64,000 nucleotides of DNA, taken from positions 1 through 64,000 of the forward strand of contig JAYUKZ010000016.1 of NCBI GenBank assembly GCA_043763995.1. The letters run 5' to 3'. Positions 33,901 through 41,798 of the stretch are shown one piece after another. The stretch comes from Fibrella sp043763995. GTDB taxonomy: Bacteria; Bacteroidota; Bacteroidia; Cytophagales; Spirosomataceae. The notes under the pieces are model-generated. The model made no database searches, was not told the DNA's origin, and saw nothing but the letters and a program-made list of their open reading frames with translations. The position numbers and the translations under genes are program-made. Numbering within the stretch: position 1 is the stretch's first letter; every line of letters starts with the position of its first letter.

Positions 33901-35386
33901 CGAAAACTCGTGTACGGTAGCAGCCAGTTACACGCTCACTTCGCGGGCGGTGCCCCCCACCCTTACGGCCCAAACCCAGCCCCAACGGTGCAGTGCGCCC
34001 GGTAGCGGTAGTGCGGTGGTGACTGTGGCGGGCAGTGTGCCGAGCCAGTTCACCTGGCGCAACAGTGCCGGGGGCGTGGTGAGTATCGCCGCCTCGCTCA
34101 CCGGGGTCGAAACCGGCACGTACAGCATCACCGTTACCGATGCCATTGGCTGCGTGGCCTCGCTCACCAGCGTGTTGGTGGGGCTGGACACCAGAGCCAA
34201 CATTACCGTTTCGCCCAACCGTAGCCGCTGCGTGGGCGACACCGTGCAACTGATTCCGTCCCGGCTGGGCGATGCGTTTCAGGGAATTGTGTACCGCTGG
34301 AGCACGGGTGCCACCACGCCTAATATCTCTGTGAACACTGCCGGTACCTATTCACTCACGGCCCTCAATACCACCAACGGCTGCACGGGTACCGCCAGCG
34401 TGGCCGTTCAGTTTGTGGCGAAACCAACCATAACCACTGGCCCCGTGTTGCCCGTGTGCCTGGGCGGGCCGCAGTCGCAGACGCTGGTGAGTTTGGGCGG
34501 GGCCACCCCCAGCGGGGGGCAATGGAGCGGCCCCGGCGTTGACCCCGCAGGTACGTTCCGGCCCGACCCCTTACAGGTGGGGCAAACCATTACGTTTACG
34601 TATTCGGTCACGGTGGCGGGCTGCGCCAACTCGGCCCCGCGCCAAGTGGCCTTGCGCCCCAACCCGCAGGTAGCGGCTGGCCCCGATGTGTCTTTTTGCG
34701 AAAACAGCCTGGAACTGGTGCGGGCCACGGGATCGCCGGGGGCTACGTTTCGGTGGAACGACGGTACGCAGGGGTCGCAGCTTCTGCCCCGCCAAACGGG
34801 CCGGTATGTGGTGGTGGCCAACCTGGACGGGTGCGAAAGCAACGACGATTTGCAGGTGACAATCAAACCCCTGCCGCGTTTTACGCTCAACCGCGAGGTG
34901 TTCTTATGCATTGGCGATAACCAGCAGACACGCCTCCGGGTGGTGCCCGAAACCAACGACCAAACCGTGGTCTGGACCGCCACGCCCGCCAACGTAATTT
35001 CCAGTACGCTATTGGTGAGCCGCGTAGGTACGTATTCGGTGGCGGTGACGGGCAGCAACGGCTGTACTGCCGCCGATGCCGCTAAAGTCATTGACCAGTG
35101 CGAACCCCGGCTGTTTGCGCCCAACGTTTTCTCGCCCAACGGCGACGGGCTGAACGACCGGTTTAAACCCGTAAACACCTACACGCTGGATCTGGAGTTG
35201 CGGGTGTTTAACCGCTGGGGCGAGGTAATTTTTGCCAGCACCCCCGACCAACCCGACTGGGACGGCACCTACCGGGGCGAACCGGCACAGGCCATGGTTT
35301 ATCCCTACGTCATCACGTACCGGAGCGAATATTTCCCCCAACGCCCGGCCCTGGTGAAGCGCGGGTCGGTGTTGCTGTTGCGCTAA
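30989..35386 (+). CDS. giant secreted protein with propeller, Ig/PKD-like repeats and type B T9SS (CHU_C) domain
   Basis: A protein of about 1465 residues. The ATG at 30989 gives a clean signal peptide (MGFSIRVYLVALLGVLLSVL); a GTG at 30965 adds eight residues. Residues about 230-640 look like a beta-propeller (KWYFGGNAGLDFQGDSPTPL, GNILFYSDGITIFDKDGNPM). Then follow many Ig/PKD-like repeats, with recurring motifs such as YAWVLNRRVVS, GTYSVVATYP, CVGDTVQLIPS and CLGGPQSQTLV. The last 90 residues (LFAPNVFSPNGDGLNDRFKP, LRVFNRWGEVIFASTP, DWDGTYRGEP, VYPYVITYRS) are the gliding-motility-associated type B sorting domain. It is probably a surface adhesin or glycan-binding protein exported through the type IX system with the PorP/SprF protein encoded next door. 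Several AGGTACGT copies fall in Gly-Thr-Tyr turns of the repeats. Confidence 0.9.
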   Translation: MGFSIRVYLVALLGVLLSVLGNTPESRAQTSPGSASAIRQTERENKIKIVGSLCTPPPQAPASGTAPAETPCGSDPVKFLDVDTLAEKAKTVWIVAGGTSQTGVSASATFATPGTKTISISRTYATTITGGTATTALTSFTVNVGDRPLPFQNWRPDTTICKGTELTIDPYPGTTPPNLTYLWFPKGETTQAISTTASGCYSVEVTNEAGCSTQDRIRVSLCPEQNPPPGSKWYFGGNAGLDFQGDSPTPLTDGKLNTLEGSASITDQKGNILFYSDGITIFDKDGNPMRLFDPVSGSLTSGTAVLGGNQRSTQSALIVPKPVCKGCDYEYYVYTTAEVNGTRQITYSVVDMRRNDGKGAVVQQNLPVVTSATSASSTERSASVRRDRDTTYWVMTHDYGTNCFRVNHLTTATQTQQKQFCLGTAHDSPARGEGQMKIGPAPPASTTATSTTGTSGTATQGNSNTAVRPVAVIIPGDSASTDPERRKSFVEIFSFDVETGEMKGPDKKIDLGPAPPTAYGVEFSPDGSKIYVSLLGQVSSVNGVQTQTGPSRIVQYDIKAADPASTSAIIDESTTRQYGSLQIGPDGKIYVAVQDKTSLAVIDNPDGSAGFSSTNPFEKPPVFTVDGQTLGGKISQLGLPNQVVNFTEPSNSPGISVSNVCQGEKLEAQITPYCPKLKEFYNLRVVNSLGITVTSVPSFTQTSQTLAAQPPGSYTAVLDVRVITSTGATCTTASAESSFTVIVQPPPFSLGPDISRCDTEPVSLTINADAEQYAWVLNRRVVSRSKVLITSVPGTYTAFVGNGGQCFESDAIEVTLYNPGRFDLGPDVALCDKDTRQLRVPTASGFTSFTWSTGESGPAIRVSNPGTYSVVATYPRNTVTGPVTCRATDRLDVVTVKNPTITPALTNPAGCTTLDGRIQLTPAPTPVVAGTATPTNSFTYAWTPLVGPPISTSGSSVSALSAGTYTVLVTDENSCTVAASYTLTSRAVPPTLTAQTQPQRCSAPGSGSAVVTVAGSVPSQFTWRNSAGGVVSIAASLTGVETGTYSITVTDAIGCVASLTSVLVGLDTRANITVSPNRSRCVGDTVQLIPSRLGDAFQGIVYRWSTGATTPNISVNTAGTYSLTALNTTNGCTGTASVAVQFVAKPTITTGPVLPVCLGGPQSQTLVSLGGATPSGGQWSGPGVDPAGTFRPDPLQVGQTITFTYSVTVAGCANSAPRQVALRPNPQVAAGPDVSFCENSLELVRATGSPGATFRWNDGTQGSQLLPRQTGRYVVVANLDGCESNDDLQVTIKPLPRFTLNREVFLCIGDNQQTRLRVVPETNDQTVVWTATPANVISSTLLVSRVGTYSVAVTGSNGCTAADAAKVIDQCEPRLFAPNVFSPNGDGLNDRFKPVNTYTLDLELRVFNRWGEVIFASTPDQPDWDGTYRGEPAQAMVYPYVITYRSEYFPQRPALVKRGSVLLLR

Positions 35387-35409
35387 GTACGTTGGTGGGG
35401 CGGGTGCCC

Positions 35410-35439
35410 TTGCGCAAACAGCAGAAAGCCGTACCTTTG
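35410..35439 (+). promoter_or_regulatory. promoter of tRNA-Gly
   Basis: TACCTTTG (35432-35439) is an exact match to the Bacteroidota TAnnTTTG -7 box, with TTGC (35410-35413) 18 bases upstream as -33. The tRNA starts 12 bases further on. Confidence 0.65.
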
Positions 35440-35450
35440 GGCCATTGTAA

Positions 35451-35523
35451 GCGGGAGTAGCTCAGTTGGTAGAGCGGCAGCTTCCCAAGCTGCAGGCCGT
35501 GAGTTCGAACCTCATCTCCCGCT
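35451..35523 (+). tRNA. tRNA-Gly (CCC anticodon)
   Basis: A 73-base cloverleaf: the acceptor stem GCGGGAG pairs with CTCCCGC (35516-35522), the D-arm contains AGCTCAGTTGGTAGAGC, the anticodon stem-loop GCAGC-TTCCCAA-GCTGC shows anticodon CCC (reads GGG), and the T-arm has GTTCGAAC. The discriminator is T and CCA is not encoded. A terminator follows. Confidence 0.93.
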
Positions 35524-35541
35524 CAAGTGTAAAGTGCTAAT

Positions 35542-35577
35542 AAACAGCCAGTTAACACGTCGTTAGCTGGCTGTTTT
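35542..35577 (+). terminator. terminator after tRNA-Gly
   Basis: AAACAGCCAG (35542-35551) pairs with CTGGCTGTTT (35567-35576), with additional TTAAC/GTTAG pairing towards the loop and T-rich sequence after. Confidence 0.75.
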
Positions 35578-35595
35578 GATTAGCAATAAGGTAGC

Positions 35596-35617
35596 GGTTT
35601 ACACACTGGTTTACACA
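35596..35617. repeat. tandem GGTTTACACA repeat downstream of tRNA-Gly
   Basis: GGTTTACACA occurs twice in tandem (35596-35605 and 35608-35617) about 75 bases after a tRNA gene, a typical integration target. It might be a remnant of arm-type integrase sites, but no integrase or element is present in the window. The rest of 35578-35795 shows only a small GGGGCTTTTTT-type inverted segment (CCCCGACGCATGGCCGGGGC near 35655) and no credible gene. Confidence 0.35.
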
Positions 35618-35795
35618 ACTACCCCCCTTGCTCTACTCCCTGCATTAAAAAAGCCCCGACGCATGGCCGGGGCGGGTACGCTAAACCTTTCGAATTCCAG
35701 GGGGTTAATCCTTTTACTTACGATGGAGATTGGGGTGCCCCTACTTTTAGACCACCTCAAGACCACGAATAAGACTAACTCTTATTTAACCTCGT

Positions 35796-36416
35796 ATGAA
35801 CCTGATTATAGCCGGTATTGGCACCGAAGTAGGCAAAACCGTAGCGGCGGCGATACTAGTGGAACACCTCCGGGCCGACTACTGGAAACCCGTTCAGTCG
35901 GGGTACCCGCCTGATTCGGACACGGAGACGGTGCGGGGGTTGGTGAGTAACACAGAGTCGGTGTTTCACGCCGAAGCCTACCGCCTGCGCGAGCCGCTTT
36001 CGCCCCACGCCGCCGCCGCCGCCGAGGGCCTCACCCTTGATCCCGCCCGGTTGGTACCGCCCCCCACGCCACGCCCGTTGGTGCTGGAACTGGCCGGTGG
36101 GTTGCTGGTACCCCTCACGGAGACGTACCTGAACATCGATTTTGTACTGGAACTAGGCTGGCCGGTGGTGCTGGTCATGCGCCCCTACCTGGGCAGTATC
36201 AACCACACGCTGCTGTCGGTAGAAGCCCTTCGGCACCGGAATATTCCCATCAAAGGACTGATTATCAATGGCCCAGACGTACCTACCACCGAATCCCTGT
36301 TACTGCACTACACCGGCTTGCCCTGCCTGGTACGTATCGGGCAGGAAGCGCAACTGACCCCGAAACTCATCAGACACTACGCTGATCTGGTGAAGTGGCC
36401 GGCTGAAGAAAATTAA
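35796..36416 (+). CDS. bioD: dethiobiotin synthetase
   Basis: A 206-residue P-loop enzyme. The N-terminus MNLIIAGIGTEVGKTVAAAI is the BioD-specific GTxxGKT nucleotide-binding loop, followed by YWKPVQSGYPPDSDTE, where Lys binds substrate. LVLELAGGLLVPLTETY is the acidic-Gly-Gly segment (E replaces the more common E-GAGG), and GLIINGPDVP the base-binding strand. It converts 7,8-diaminopelargonate, CO2 and ATP into dethiobiotin, the penultimate biotin step. No other bio genes are in the window, so the pathway is scattered in this genome. The identification is strong. Confidence 0.9.
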   Translation: MNLIIAGIGTEVGKTVAAAILVEHLRADYWKPVQSGYPPDSDTETVRGLVSNTESVFHAEAYRLREPLSPHAAAAAEGLTLDPARLVPPPTPRPLVLELAGGLLVPLTETYLNIDFVLELGWPVVLVMRPYLGSINHTLLSVEALRHRNIPIKGLIINGPDVPTTESLLLHYTGLPCLVRIGQEAQLTPKLIRHYADLVKWPAEEN

Positions 36417-36441
36417 ATTTTACAAAAGCAGGTACTTTGTA

Positions 36442-36473
36442 TTGCACAGTACAGTCCAATACCTTTATCTTTG
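36442..36473 (+). promoter_or_regulatory. strong Bacteroidota-type promoter
   Basis: TTGC (36442-36445) lies 20 bases before TATCTTTG (36466-36473), close to the TTTG/TAnnTTTG consensus. It points at the small ORF starting at 36516 and, given the spacing, should start transcription near 36480. Confidence 0.6.
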
Positions 36474-36515
36474 TTCAGTTGGTGAGGCATTTTCCCCCTC
36501 CAACCAACTTCGACG

Positions 36516-36740
36516 ATGAAAACCGGGCTACTTTTTCTGCTCTTTACGGGCTTTTCGACCGTGACGTTCAGCATTGGGCATCCACACAATTTGTTTGCCG
36601 CCCGCAAAGCCTTCCTAACGCGGCACACAGAGAGTAGGCGGGCCACTTCCGCGCCGTTGCCACGGGGTTTGGGCTGGGCCAACCGCTATTCATACACCTT
36701 GTCGCCGCCCTTCAGCCAGATACCCCACGTGCGCGAGTAG
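36516..36740 (+). CDS. short ORF with signal-peptide-like start, possibly truncated secreted protein
   Basis: A 74-residue ORF that begins with a convincing signal sequence (MKTGLLFLLFTGFSTVTFSI) and has a good promoter about 45 bases upstream, but its C-terminal part is rich in Arg, Ser and Pro and runs 55 bases antisense into the end of the rhodanese gene. That is what one would expect if the original gene was cut short. No family is recognised. It could also be a genuine small secreted protein. Confidence 0.35.
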   Translation: MKTGLLFLLFTGFSTVTFSIGHPHNLFAARKAFLTRHTESRRATSAPLPRGLGWANRYSYTLSPPFSQIPHVRE

Positions 36741-37198
36741 GCATGAACGCGGCGCGTGGGGCGGCCCGTGCTGTCGACCACCGCATTGCCCTGGTTGACC
36801 CACTCGAAAAGGCTACCGTACAGGTTTTTTACATTGGAAAAACCCGCCGCCCGCAGTTTTTCGCCTACCTTTTCGCTCCGGTACCCCACCGAGCAGTACA
36901 CCACCACGGGAGCATCTTTGGGTACGTTGCTGACCCGGCTCAACTCAAAATCGTCGTAGCCAATCCAGCGGGCGTTGGGCAGGTGGCTCACGGCGAACTC
37001 CTTTTTCTGACGGGCATCGAGCAGCACGGCATTGGGCATTTTTTTCAATTCCCGGCACGTAATCACCGGTACTGATTCGCTCAACAGCGCGTCGATCATC
37101 ACGCCGAAGGCTTTGTTGTTGGTGCGTTGGGCCAGCGCAGGTACGTTGGCCAGAAAAAATGCCGACAGCAAGGCGCAGGCAATGGGGTGTTTTTTCAC
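36686..37198 (-). CDS. exported rhodanese-like domain protein
   Basis: A 170-residue protein with a signal peptide (MKKHPIACALLSAFFLANVPALAQ) and one rhodanese domain. LLDARQKKEFAVSHLPNARW is the CH2A-like motif, and the active-site loop VVVYCSVGYRSEKVGEKL carries the catalytic cysteine (CSVGYRS). It moves sulfane sulfur or acts as a regulatory thiol domain in the periplasm; the acceptor is unknown. The start codon is GTG and overlaps the stop of the upstream DUF2490 gene (37195-37198), so the two are translationally coupled. Confidence 0.88.
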   Translation of the reverse strand: MKKHPIACALLSAFFLANVPALAQRTNNKAFGVMIDALLSESVPVITCRELKKMPNAVLLDARQKKEFAVSHLPNARWIGYDDFELSRVSNVPKDAPVVVYCSVGYRSEKVGEKLRAAGFSNVKNLYGSLFEWVNQGNAVVDSTGRPTRRVHAYSRTWGIWLKGGDKVYE

Positions 37199-37929
37199 GG
37201 ATTTAGTCTTAGAAACCAGGTTAGCGTCAGGGCGTGTTCCTGGTCGAATTCCACCAAACTACGGCGTTGGCGGTGCGTGTACTGATAACCCATTTCCAGG
37301 GTCGTTGTGTTCGATACGGCGTAGCCCACGGCCAAATTAGTCCGGTTCAGGTCGAACAGCGCGTTCAGATTGGGCGCGTTGGGCGGGGCCGCCAGTAGGG
37401 TTTCGTTCCAGCATTGGGCGTAGGTACGTTGCCCGGTTGCCAGCCGCCACAACGCCCGAAACCGTACTCTGCCCCGGAGTTCGGGCGCGGGGGCCGTGAA
37501 GATTCGGTACTCGTAGCCCACCCGCAACCGCAACGTGGTTTTTTTGGTAGGGGTAGTCGTCCATTCGGCCAGGGCGGTGGGTCGCCATTCGGTGGCGGGG
37601 GGGCGCGTGAGGTCGGCGGCGGTGCCAAGCAGGGGGTAGCTGGAGAAATATACCACCGGAAACAGGAAGTACTGCCAATGACGGGTGTTGTAAATTACGG
37701 CCAGCCGCCCGGCTCCCAGCAGGGGTGCCGCGAGCGGGTAGATCAGCCCGTGCTCAGGGCTACTTTGCCGCCGGTAATGCAAATCACCGAGAATACTCCA
37801 TCGGGAAGATAGTTTATAATTGGGCGTAACGCGCAACCAAAGTGACGAGTGTGGGTAGGTTTGGGCGGTGGCGGTGAGGCTGGTGGTGGCAAGAAGGACA
37901 CCAAAAAGGCAGAAGTAACGGGAGTTCAT
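37195..37929 (-). CDS. DUF2490 family outer membrane protein
   Basis: A 244-residue protein with a signal peptide (MNSRYFCLFGVLLATTSLTATAQ) and alternating aromatic strands (SLWLRVTPNYKLSSRWSILG, KTTLRLRVGYEYRIFTAP, TNLAVGYAVSNTTTLEMGYQ, FDQEHALTLTWFL). This matches DUF2490, a small beta-barrel-like outer membrane family of unknown function in Bacteroidota. It is coupled to the rhodanese gene by a 4-base overlap, which hints at a shared envelope role. Confidence 0.8.
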   Translation of the reverse strand: MNSRYFCLFGVLLATTSLTATAQTYPHSSLWLRVTPNYKLSSRWSILGDLHYRRQSSPEHGLIYPLAAPLLGAGRLAVIYNTRHWQYFLFPVVYFSSYPLLGTAADLTRPPATEWRPTALAEWTTTPTKKTTLRLRVGYEYRIFTAPAPELRGRVRFRALWRLATGQRTYAQCWNETLLAAPPNAPNLNALFDLNRTNLAVGYAVSNTTTLEMGYQYTHRQRRSLVEFDQEHALTLTWFLRLNP

Positions 37930-38058
37930 GACCGTACTAATTTCACCTTAATTTCTGACAAAGCTATGGTTTAAACCCGCTAATGGCTAATTTTAACGTC
38001 CCTGCCCCGCCCCACCTGCCCCAGTACCCACCGTTTGCCTGTACGATTTTACTGACTT

Positions 38059-41000
38059 ATGCGCGTTCTCTCCCGAAAGCAGTTCCGGTTGCTTTCTGTT
38101 TCTCTTGCCCTGATTGTGTTCTTTTTTGCGTCTGGTTTCGGGCGGCCCTGGCGGGGTTTCCGGGCCAAAACGGTGTCCAAAACTGCACCGCGCCCGGCCC
38201 CACGCCCCCCCCTGCCCCCGGTACGTCTCGACGCACAACGCCTGGCCGGATACCGGGGCGTAGACGTGTTGCAGATGCCCGCCGAGGGCGAACAGTGGGT
38301 TGATAGTGTGTTCCAGACCATGACTGCCGACCAAAAGATCGGGCAGTTTTTTATGGTGGCGGCGTTTTCCAACCACAGCGACAACCACCGGATTTATATC
38401 GAACACCTAATTCAGAATTACCACATTGGCGGGGTCATTTTCTTCCAGGGCGGGCCGCACCGGCAGGCCGTGCTGACCAACCGCTACCAACGCACATCTA
38501 AAATTCCGCTGTTTGTGGGTATCGACGGCGAGTGGGGCCTGGGGATGCGCCTGGACAGCACCATGGAGTTCCCGCGCCAGATGACCCTGGGGGCCATCCG
38601 CAACAACGACGTGATTTACCGGATGGGCCGGGAAATTGGCCGTCAGTGCAGCCGGTTGGGCATCCAGATTAATTTTGCGCCCGTTTCCGACATTAACAGC
38701 AACCCCCAAAACCCGGTTATTGGCAACCGGTCGTTCGGCGAAGACAAAGAGAACGTGGCCAAAAAAGCATCGGCCTACATGAAAGGGCTGCAACAGCAAC
38801 GGGTCATTGCCACGGCCAAACATTTCCCCGGCCACGGCGACTCCAACGCCGATTCGCACCACACGCTGCCGCTCATCAGCCGGTCGTCGGCACAGATGCA
38901 TGACGTTGACCTGTACCCGTTCCGCAAACTCATTGCCGACAGCCTGATGGGCGTGGTGACGGGCCATTTGCACGTACCTGTGATGGACAACCAATACCCG
39001 GCGGTGGCAGCCACGCTGTCGGAAAAAATTGTTACCGACCTGTTAAAGAAGGAGTTAGGTTTCCGGGGGCTGGTTTTTACCGATGCGCTGAACATGGGCG
39101 GGGTGAGCCGTGGCAACCGCGCCGAAGTGGTAAACCTGAAAGCGTTGGTGGCCGGGAACGACATTTTGCTGTATCCCGAAAACATCCGCGAGGCCACCCG
39201 TGTCATCCGCGAGGCGACGCAGACGGGGGTGCTGCCCCAGGCGTTTGTGGACGAAAAAGTGAAAAAAATTCTACGGGCAAAATACTGGTCGGGTCTCAGC
39301 CAATACAAACCCATTTCGCTTACTAACCTCATCAGCGACCTGAACTCCGCCGAAGCGCGGGACCTGAAACGCGACCTCTGCCAACAGGCTATCACGGTGG
39401 TCAGCGACGAGGCCCGGCTGCTGCCCCTGCTGGTGCTCGACACTAATCGTATTGCCTCGGTAGCCATCGGGGCCACGCCCAACAACGTGTTTCAGAAAAC
39501 GCTGGCCTCGCTTAGCCCCGTTAAAGTCATTGCCTCGCCCGACCGCCCCCAAACCGATGGCGACGTGGACGACCTGATGGCTTCGGTGGGCGATGCCGAG
39601 GTGGTTATTGTCAGCTTCCACACCATGAGTCAGTCGGCGTTTCGGCGGTATGGGCTAAATGTACCGTCGGTATCGTTTATTCGGCGGTTGAAACAGCAGG
39701 GCAAACGGGTTATTGCCACCGTGTTCGGGTCGGCCTACAGCCTGAATTTGCTGAACGAAGCCGATGCGTTAGTGTGTGGTTATCAGGAACTTACGGAGAC
39801 CCAACAAGCCACGGCGCAGATTATTTTTGGCCAGCAAACGGCCAGCGGTGCCCTGCCCATTTCCTCCGGCGAGTACAAAGCCGGGGCGGGCCTGGTGGCC
39901 GACCCATCGGGCAGATTACAAACTGCCCCCCCCGAAAGCGTAGGCATGAAACCCGCCGAACTGGCCAAAATTGACAAGATGGTGGAAATGGCCGTGCATG
40001 ACCGGGTGGTGCCGGGGTGTCAGGTGCTGGTGGCCCGGAAGGGCAAGATCGTGTACGACAAAAATTTCGGTGCACTGACCTACAGCAGCGGGGCCGAAAA
40101 AGTGACCGACAATACCCTGTATGATCTGGCTTCGCTAACTAAAGTGCTGGGTACGTTGCAGGCCGTGATGCTGCTCTACGACCGCAAAGAAATTGACCTT
40201 ACCCAGAAGGCATCGGTCTATTTACCCGAACTGCGGGGCACCAACAAACAGAACATGTTAGTGCAGGAAATGCTTTGGCACCAAGCCGGGCTAATCTCGT
40301 TTTACCCCACCCTCTGGGACCGTACCCGCCTACCCACGGGGGGGCTTAACCCGGCCTATTACGGCAAGCAGGATGCCGAACACACCCTTCAGATTGCCCC
40401 CCAACTCTGGGCCAAACCCGCCCTGAAAGACTCGGTCTGGAAGTGGGCCGTGCAATCGCCGCTGTCGCGGAAGTTGGATGCCGACGGGAAGCCCTCGTTC
40501 GTGTACAGCGACCTGAGTTTTCTGATTCTGCAAAAGCTGATCGAACGCATCGGCAAGCAACCCCTGGATAGGTTTTTGGAGTACAACATCTACCAGCCGT
40601 TGGGTCTCAAAATGCTGACATTTACGCCGTTGCAAAAACTGACCAACCCCCGTTGCGCCCCCACCGAGCAGGACACCTACTACCGAAATCAGTTGCTGGT
40701 GGGCACCGTTCACGACCAAATGGCGGCGGTGCAGGGCGGGGTGTCGGGCCATGCGGGCTTGTTTGGCAACGCCCACGACATTGCCAAATTATTGCAAATG
40801 AACCTGCAACGCGGGGTCTACGGCGGGCAGCGTATTTTGCAACCCATGACGGTGCCGTTTTTTACCCAGACCATCAGTATCCGCAGCCACCGCGCCCTGG
40901 GCTGGGACAAACCCAACCCCGACAGCAACAGCAGCAGTTACCTCAGCCCGCTGGCCCCGCCGCAATCGTTCGGGCACACGGGGTTCACGGGCAACATGGT

Positions 41001-41139
41001 GTGGGTAGACCCGGAGCAGGAGCTGATCTTCATTTTTCTGTCGAACCGCCTCTACCCCACCGGTGGCAATAACGCCATCAACACCACGCGCCTGCGCCGC
41101 CGCATTCAGGAAACCATCTACGGCTCGTTGAAACAGTAA
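38059..41139 (+). CDS. GH3 beta-N-acetylglucosaminidase fused to serine beta-lactamase-like domain
   Basis: A 1026-residue protein with an N-terminal signal anchor (MRVLSRKQFRLLSVSLALIV). Residues about 85-420 are a glycoside hydrolase family 3 domain of the NagZ type: KHFPGHGDSNADSHHTLPLI carries the His-Asp acid/base pair and GLVFTDALNMGGV the nucleophile Asp. Residues about 430-610 are the GH3 C-terminal domain. Residues about 635-1020 are a class C beta-lactamase/penicillin-binding-like domain with DLASLTKVLGTLQAV (SxxK), YSDLSF (YxN-like) and a late FGHTGFTGN (HTG) box. The fusion is common in Bacteroidota and suggests cell wall muropeptide trimming at the envelope. Endonuclease III follows 14 bases downstream. 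Confidence 0.93.
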   Translation: MRVLSRKQFRLLSVSLALIVFFFASGFGRPWRGFRAKTVSKTAPRPAPRPPLPPVRLDAQRLAGYRGVDVLQMPAEGEQWVDSVFQTMTADQKIGQFFMVAAFSNHSDNHRIYIEHLIQNYHIGGVIFFQGGPHRQAVLTNRYQRTSKIPLFVGIDGEWGLGMRLDSTMEFPRQMTLGAIRNNDVIYRMGREIGRQCSRLGIQINFAPVSDINSNPQNPVIGNRSFGEDKENVAKKASAYMKGLQQQRVIATAKHFPGHGDSNADSHHTLPLISRSSAQMHDVDLYPFRKLIADSLMGVVTGHLHVPVMDNQYPAVAATLSEKIVTDLLKKELGFRGLVFTDALNMGGVSRGNRAEVVNLKALVAGNDILLYPENIREATRVIREATQTGVLPQAFVDEKVKKILRAKYWSGLSQYKPISLTNLISDLNSAEARDLKRDLCQQAITVVSDEARLLPLLVLDTNRIASVAIGATPNNVFQKTLASLSPVKVIASPDRPQTDGDVDDLMASVGDAEVVIVSFHTMSQSAFRRYGLNVPSVSFIRRLKQQGKRVIATVFGSAYSLNLLNEADALVCGYQELTETQQATAQIIFGQQTASGALPISSGEYKAGAGLVADPSGRLQTAPPESVGMKPAELAKIDKMVEMAVHDRVVPGCQVLVARKGKIVYDKNFGALTYSSGAEKVTDNTLYDLASLTKVLGTLQAVMLLYDRKEIDLTQKASVYLPELRGTNKQNMLVQEMLWHQAGLISFYPTLWDRTRLPTGGLNPAYYGKQDAEHTLQIAPQLWAKPALKDSVWKWAVQSPLSRKLDADGKPSFVYSDLSFLILQKLIERIGKQPLDRFLEYNIYQPLGLKMLTFTPLQKLTNPRCAPTEQDTYYRNQLLVGTVHDQMAAVQGGVSGHAGLFGNAHDIAKLLQMNLQRGVYGGQRILQPMTVPFFTQTISIRSHRALGWDKPNPDSNSSSYLSPLAPPQSFGHTGFTGNMVWVDPEQELIFIFLSNRLYPTGGNNAINTTRLRRRIQETIYGSLKQ

Positions 41140-41153
41140 TTTTTTACCTGTTT

Positions 41154-41798
41154 ATGCTGAAAAAAGAGCGTTACCGCCGGTTTATCGACTATTTCACGAC
41201 CCATTTTCCCGAACCCGTCACGGAGCTGGCGTTCAGTAATTCGTTTGAACTATTGGTGGCTGTGATTCTGTCGGCCCAATGCACCGACAAGCGCATCAAT
41301 CAGGTTACGCCCGCACTGTTTGCCCGTTTCCCCGAAGCCGAATCGTTAGCAGCGGCTTCGGCAGACGAGGTTTTCGGCTACATCCGGTCGGTGTCGTACC
41401 CCAACAACAAGGCCAAACACCTGGTGGGCATGGCCCGGCTGCTGATGAGCGAGTTCGGCGGGAACGTACCGGGCACGGTGGACGAATTGCAACGACTTCC
41501 GGGCGTGGGGCGCAAAACGGCTAACGTGATTTTGTCTATTATTTTCAACCAGCCGACAATGGCCGTTGATACCCACGTGTTCCGGGTGTCGCACCGGCTG
41601 GGGTTGGCTCCCCTCACGGCCACTACGCCGCTAGCCGTTGAGCGGGCACTGATGGCTCATATTCCGAAACAATACGTACCCAAAGCCCACCATTGGCTCA
41701 TTCTGCACGGGCGGTACGTATGCGTGGCCCGGTCGCCCAAATGCCCGGAATGCGCCCTGACGGATGCCTGTAAATTTTTCGCGAAGCAACATACGTAG
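41154..41798 (+). CDS. nth: endonuclease III
   Basis: A 214-residue base excision repair glycosylase/AP lyase. LVAVILSAQCTDKRINQVTP begins the fold, LPGVGRKTANVILSI is the helix-hairpin-helix with the catalytic Lys, MAVDTHVFRVSHRLGL holds the catalytic Asp, and CVARSPKCPECALTDACKFF gives the four cysteines of the 4Fe-4S cluster with the C-x6-C-x2-C-x5-C spacing. It removes oxidised pyrimidines from DNA. It follows the GH3 fusion gene by 14 bases. An inverted repeat (IR-E) begins at its stop codon. Confidence 0.95.
   Translation: MLKKERYRRFIDYFTTHFPEPVTELAFSNSFELLVAVILSAQCTDKRINQVTPALFARFPEAESLAAASADEVFGYIRSVSYPNNKAKHLVGMARLLMSEFGGNVPGTVDELQRLPGVGRKTANVILSIIFNQPTMAVDTHVFRVSHRLGLAPLTATTPLAVERALMAHIPKQYVPKAHHWLILHGRYVCVARSPKCPECALTDACKFFAKQHT

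Noticed and set aside
32588..34249. 553-residue minus-strand open frame inside the giant T9SS cargo gene
   Set aside because: It is antisense to a protein with clear domains, is rich in Gly, Arg and His as expected for a GC-rich shadow, and has no family.
36413..36682. 89-residue minus-strand ORF between bioD and the rhodanese gene
   Set aside because: It has no family, runs opposite a strong promoter and a signal-peptide ORF, and its Cys/Arg-rich content looks accidental.
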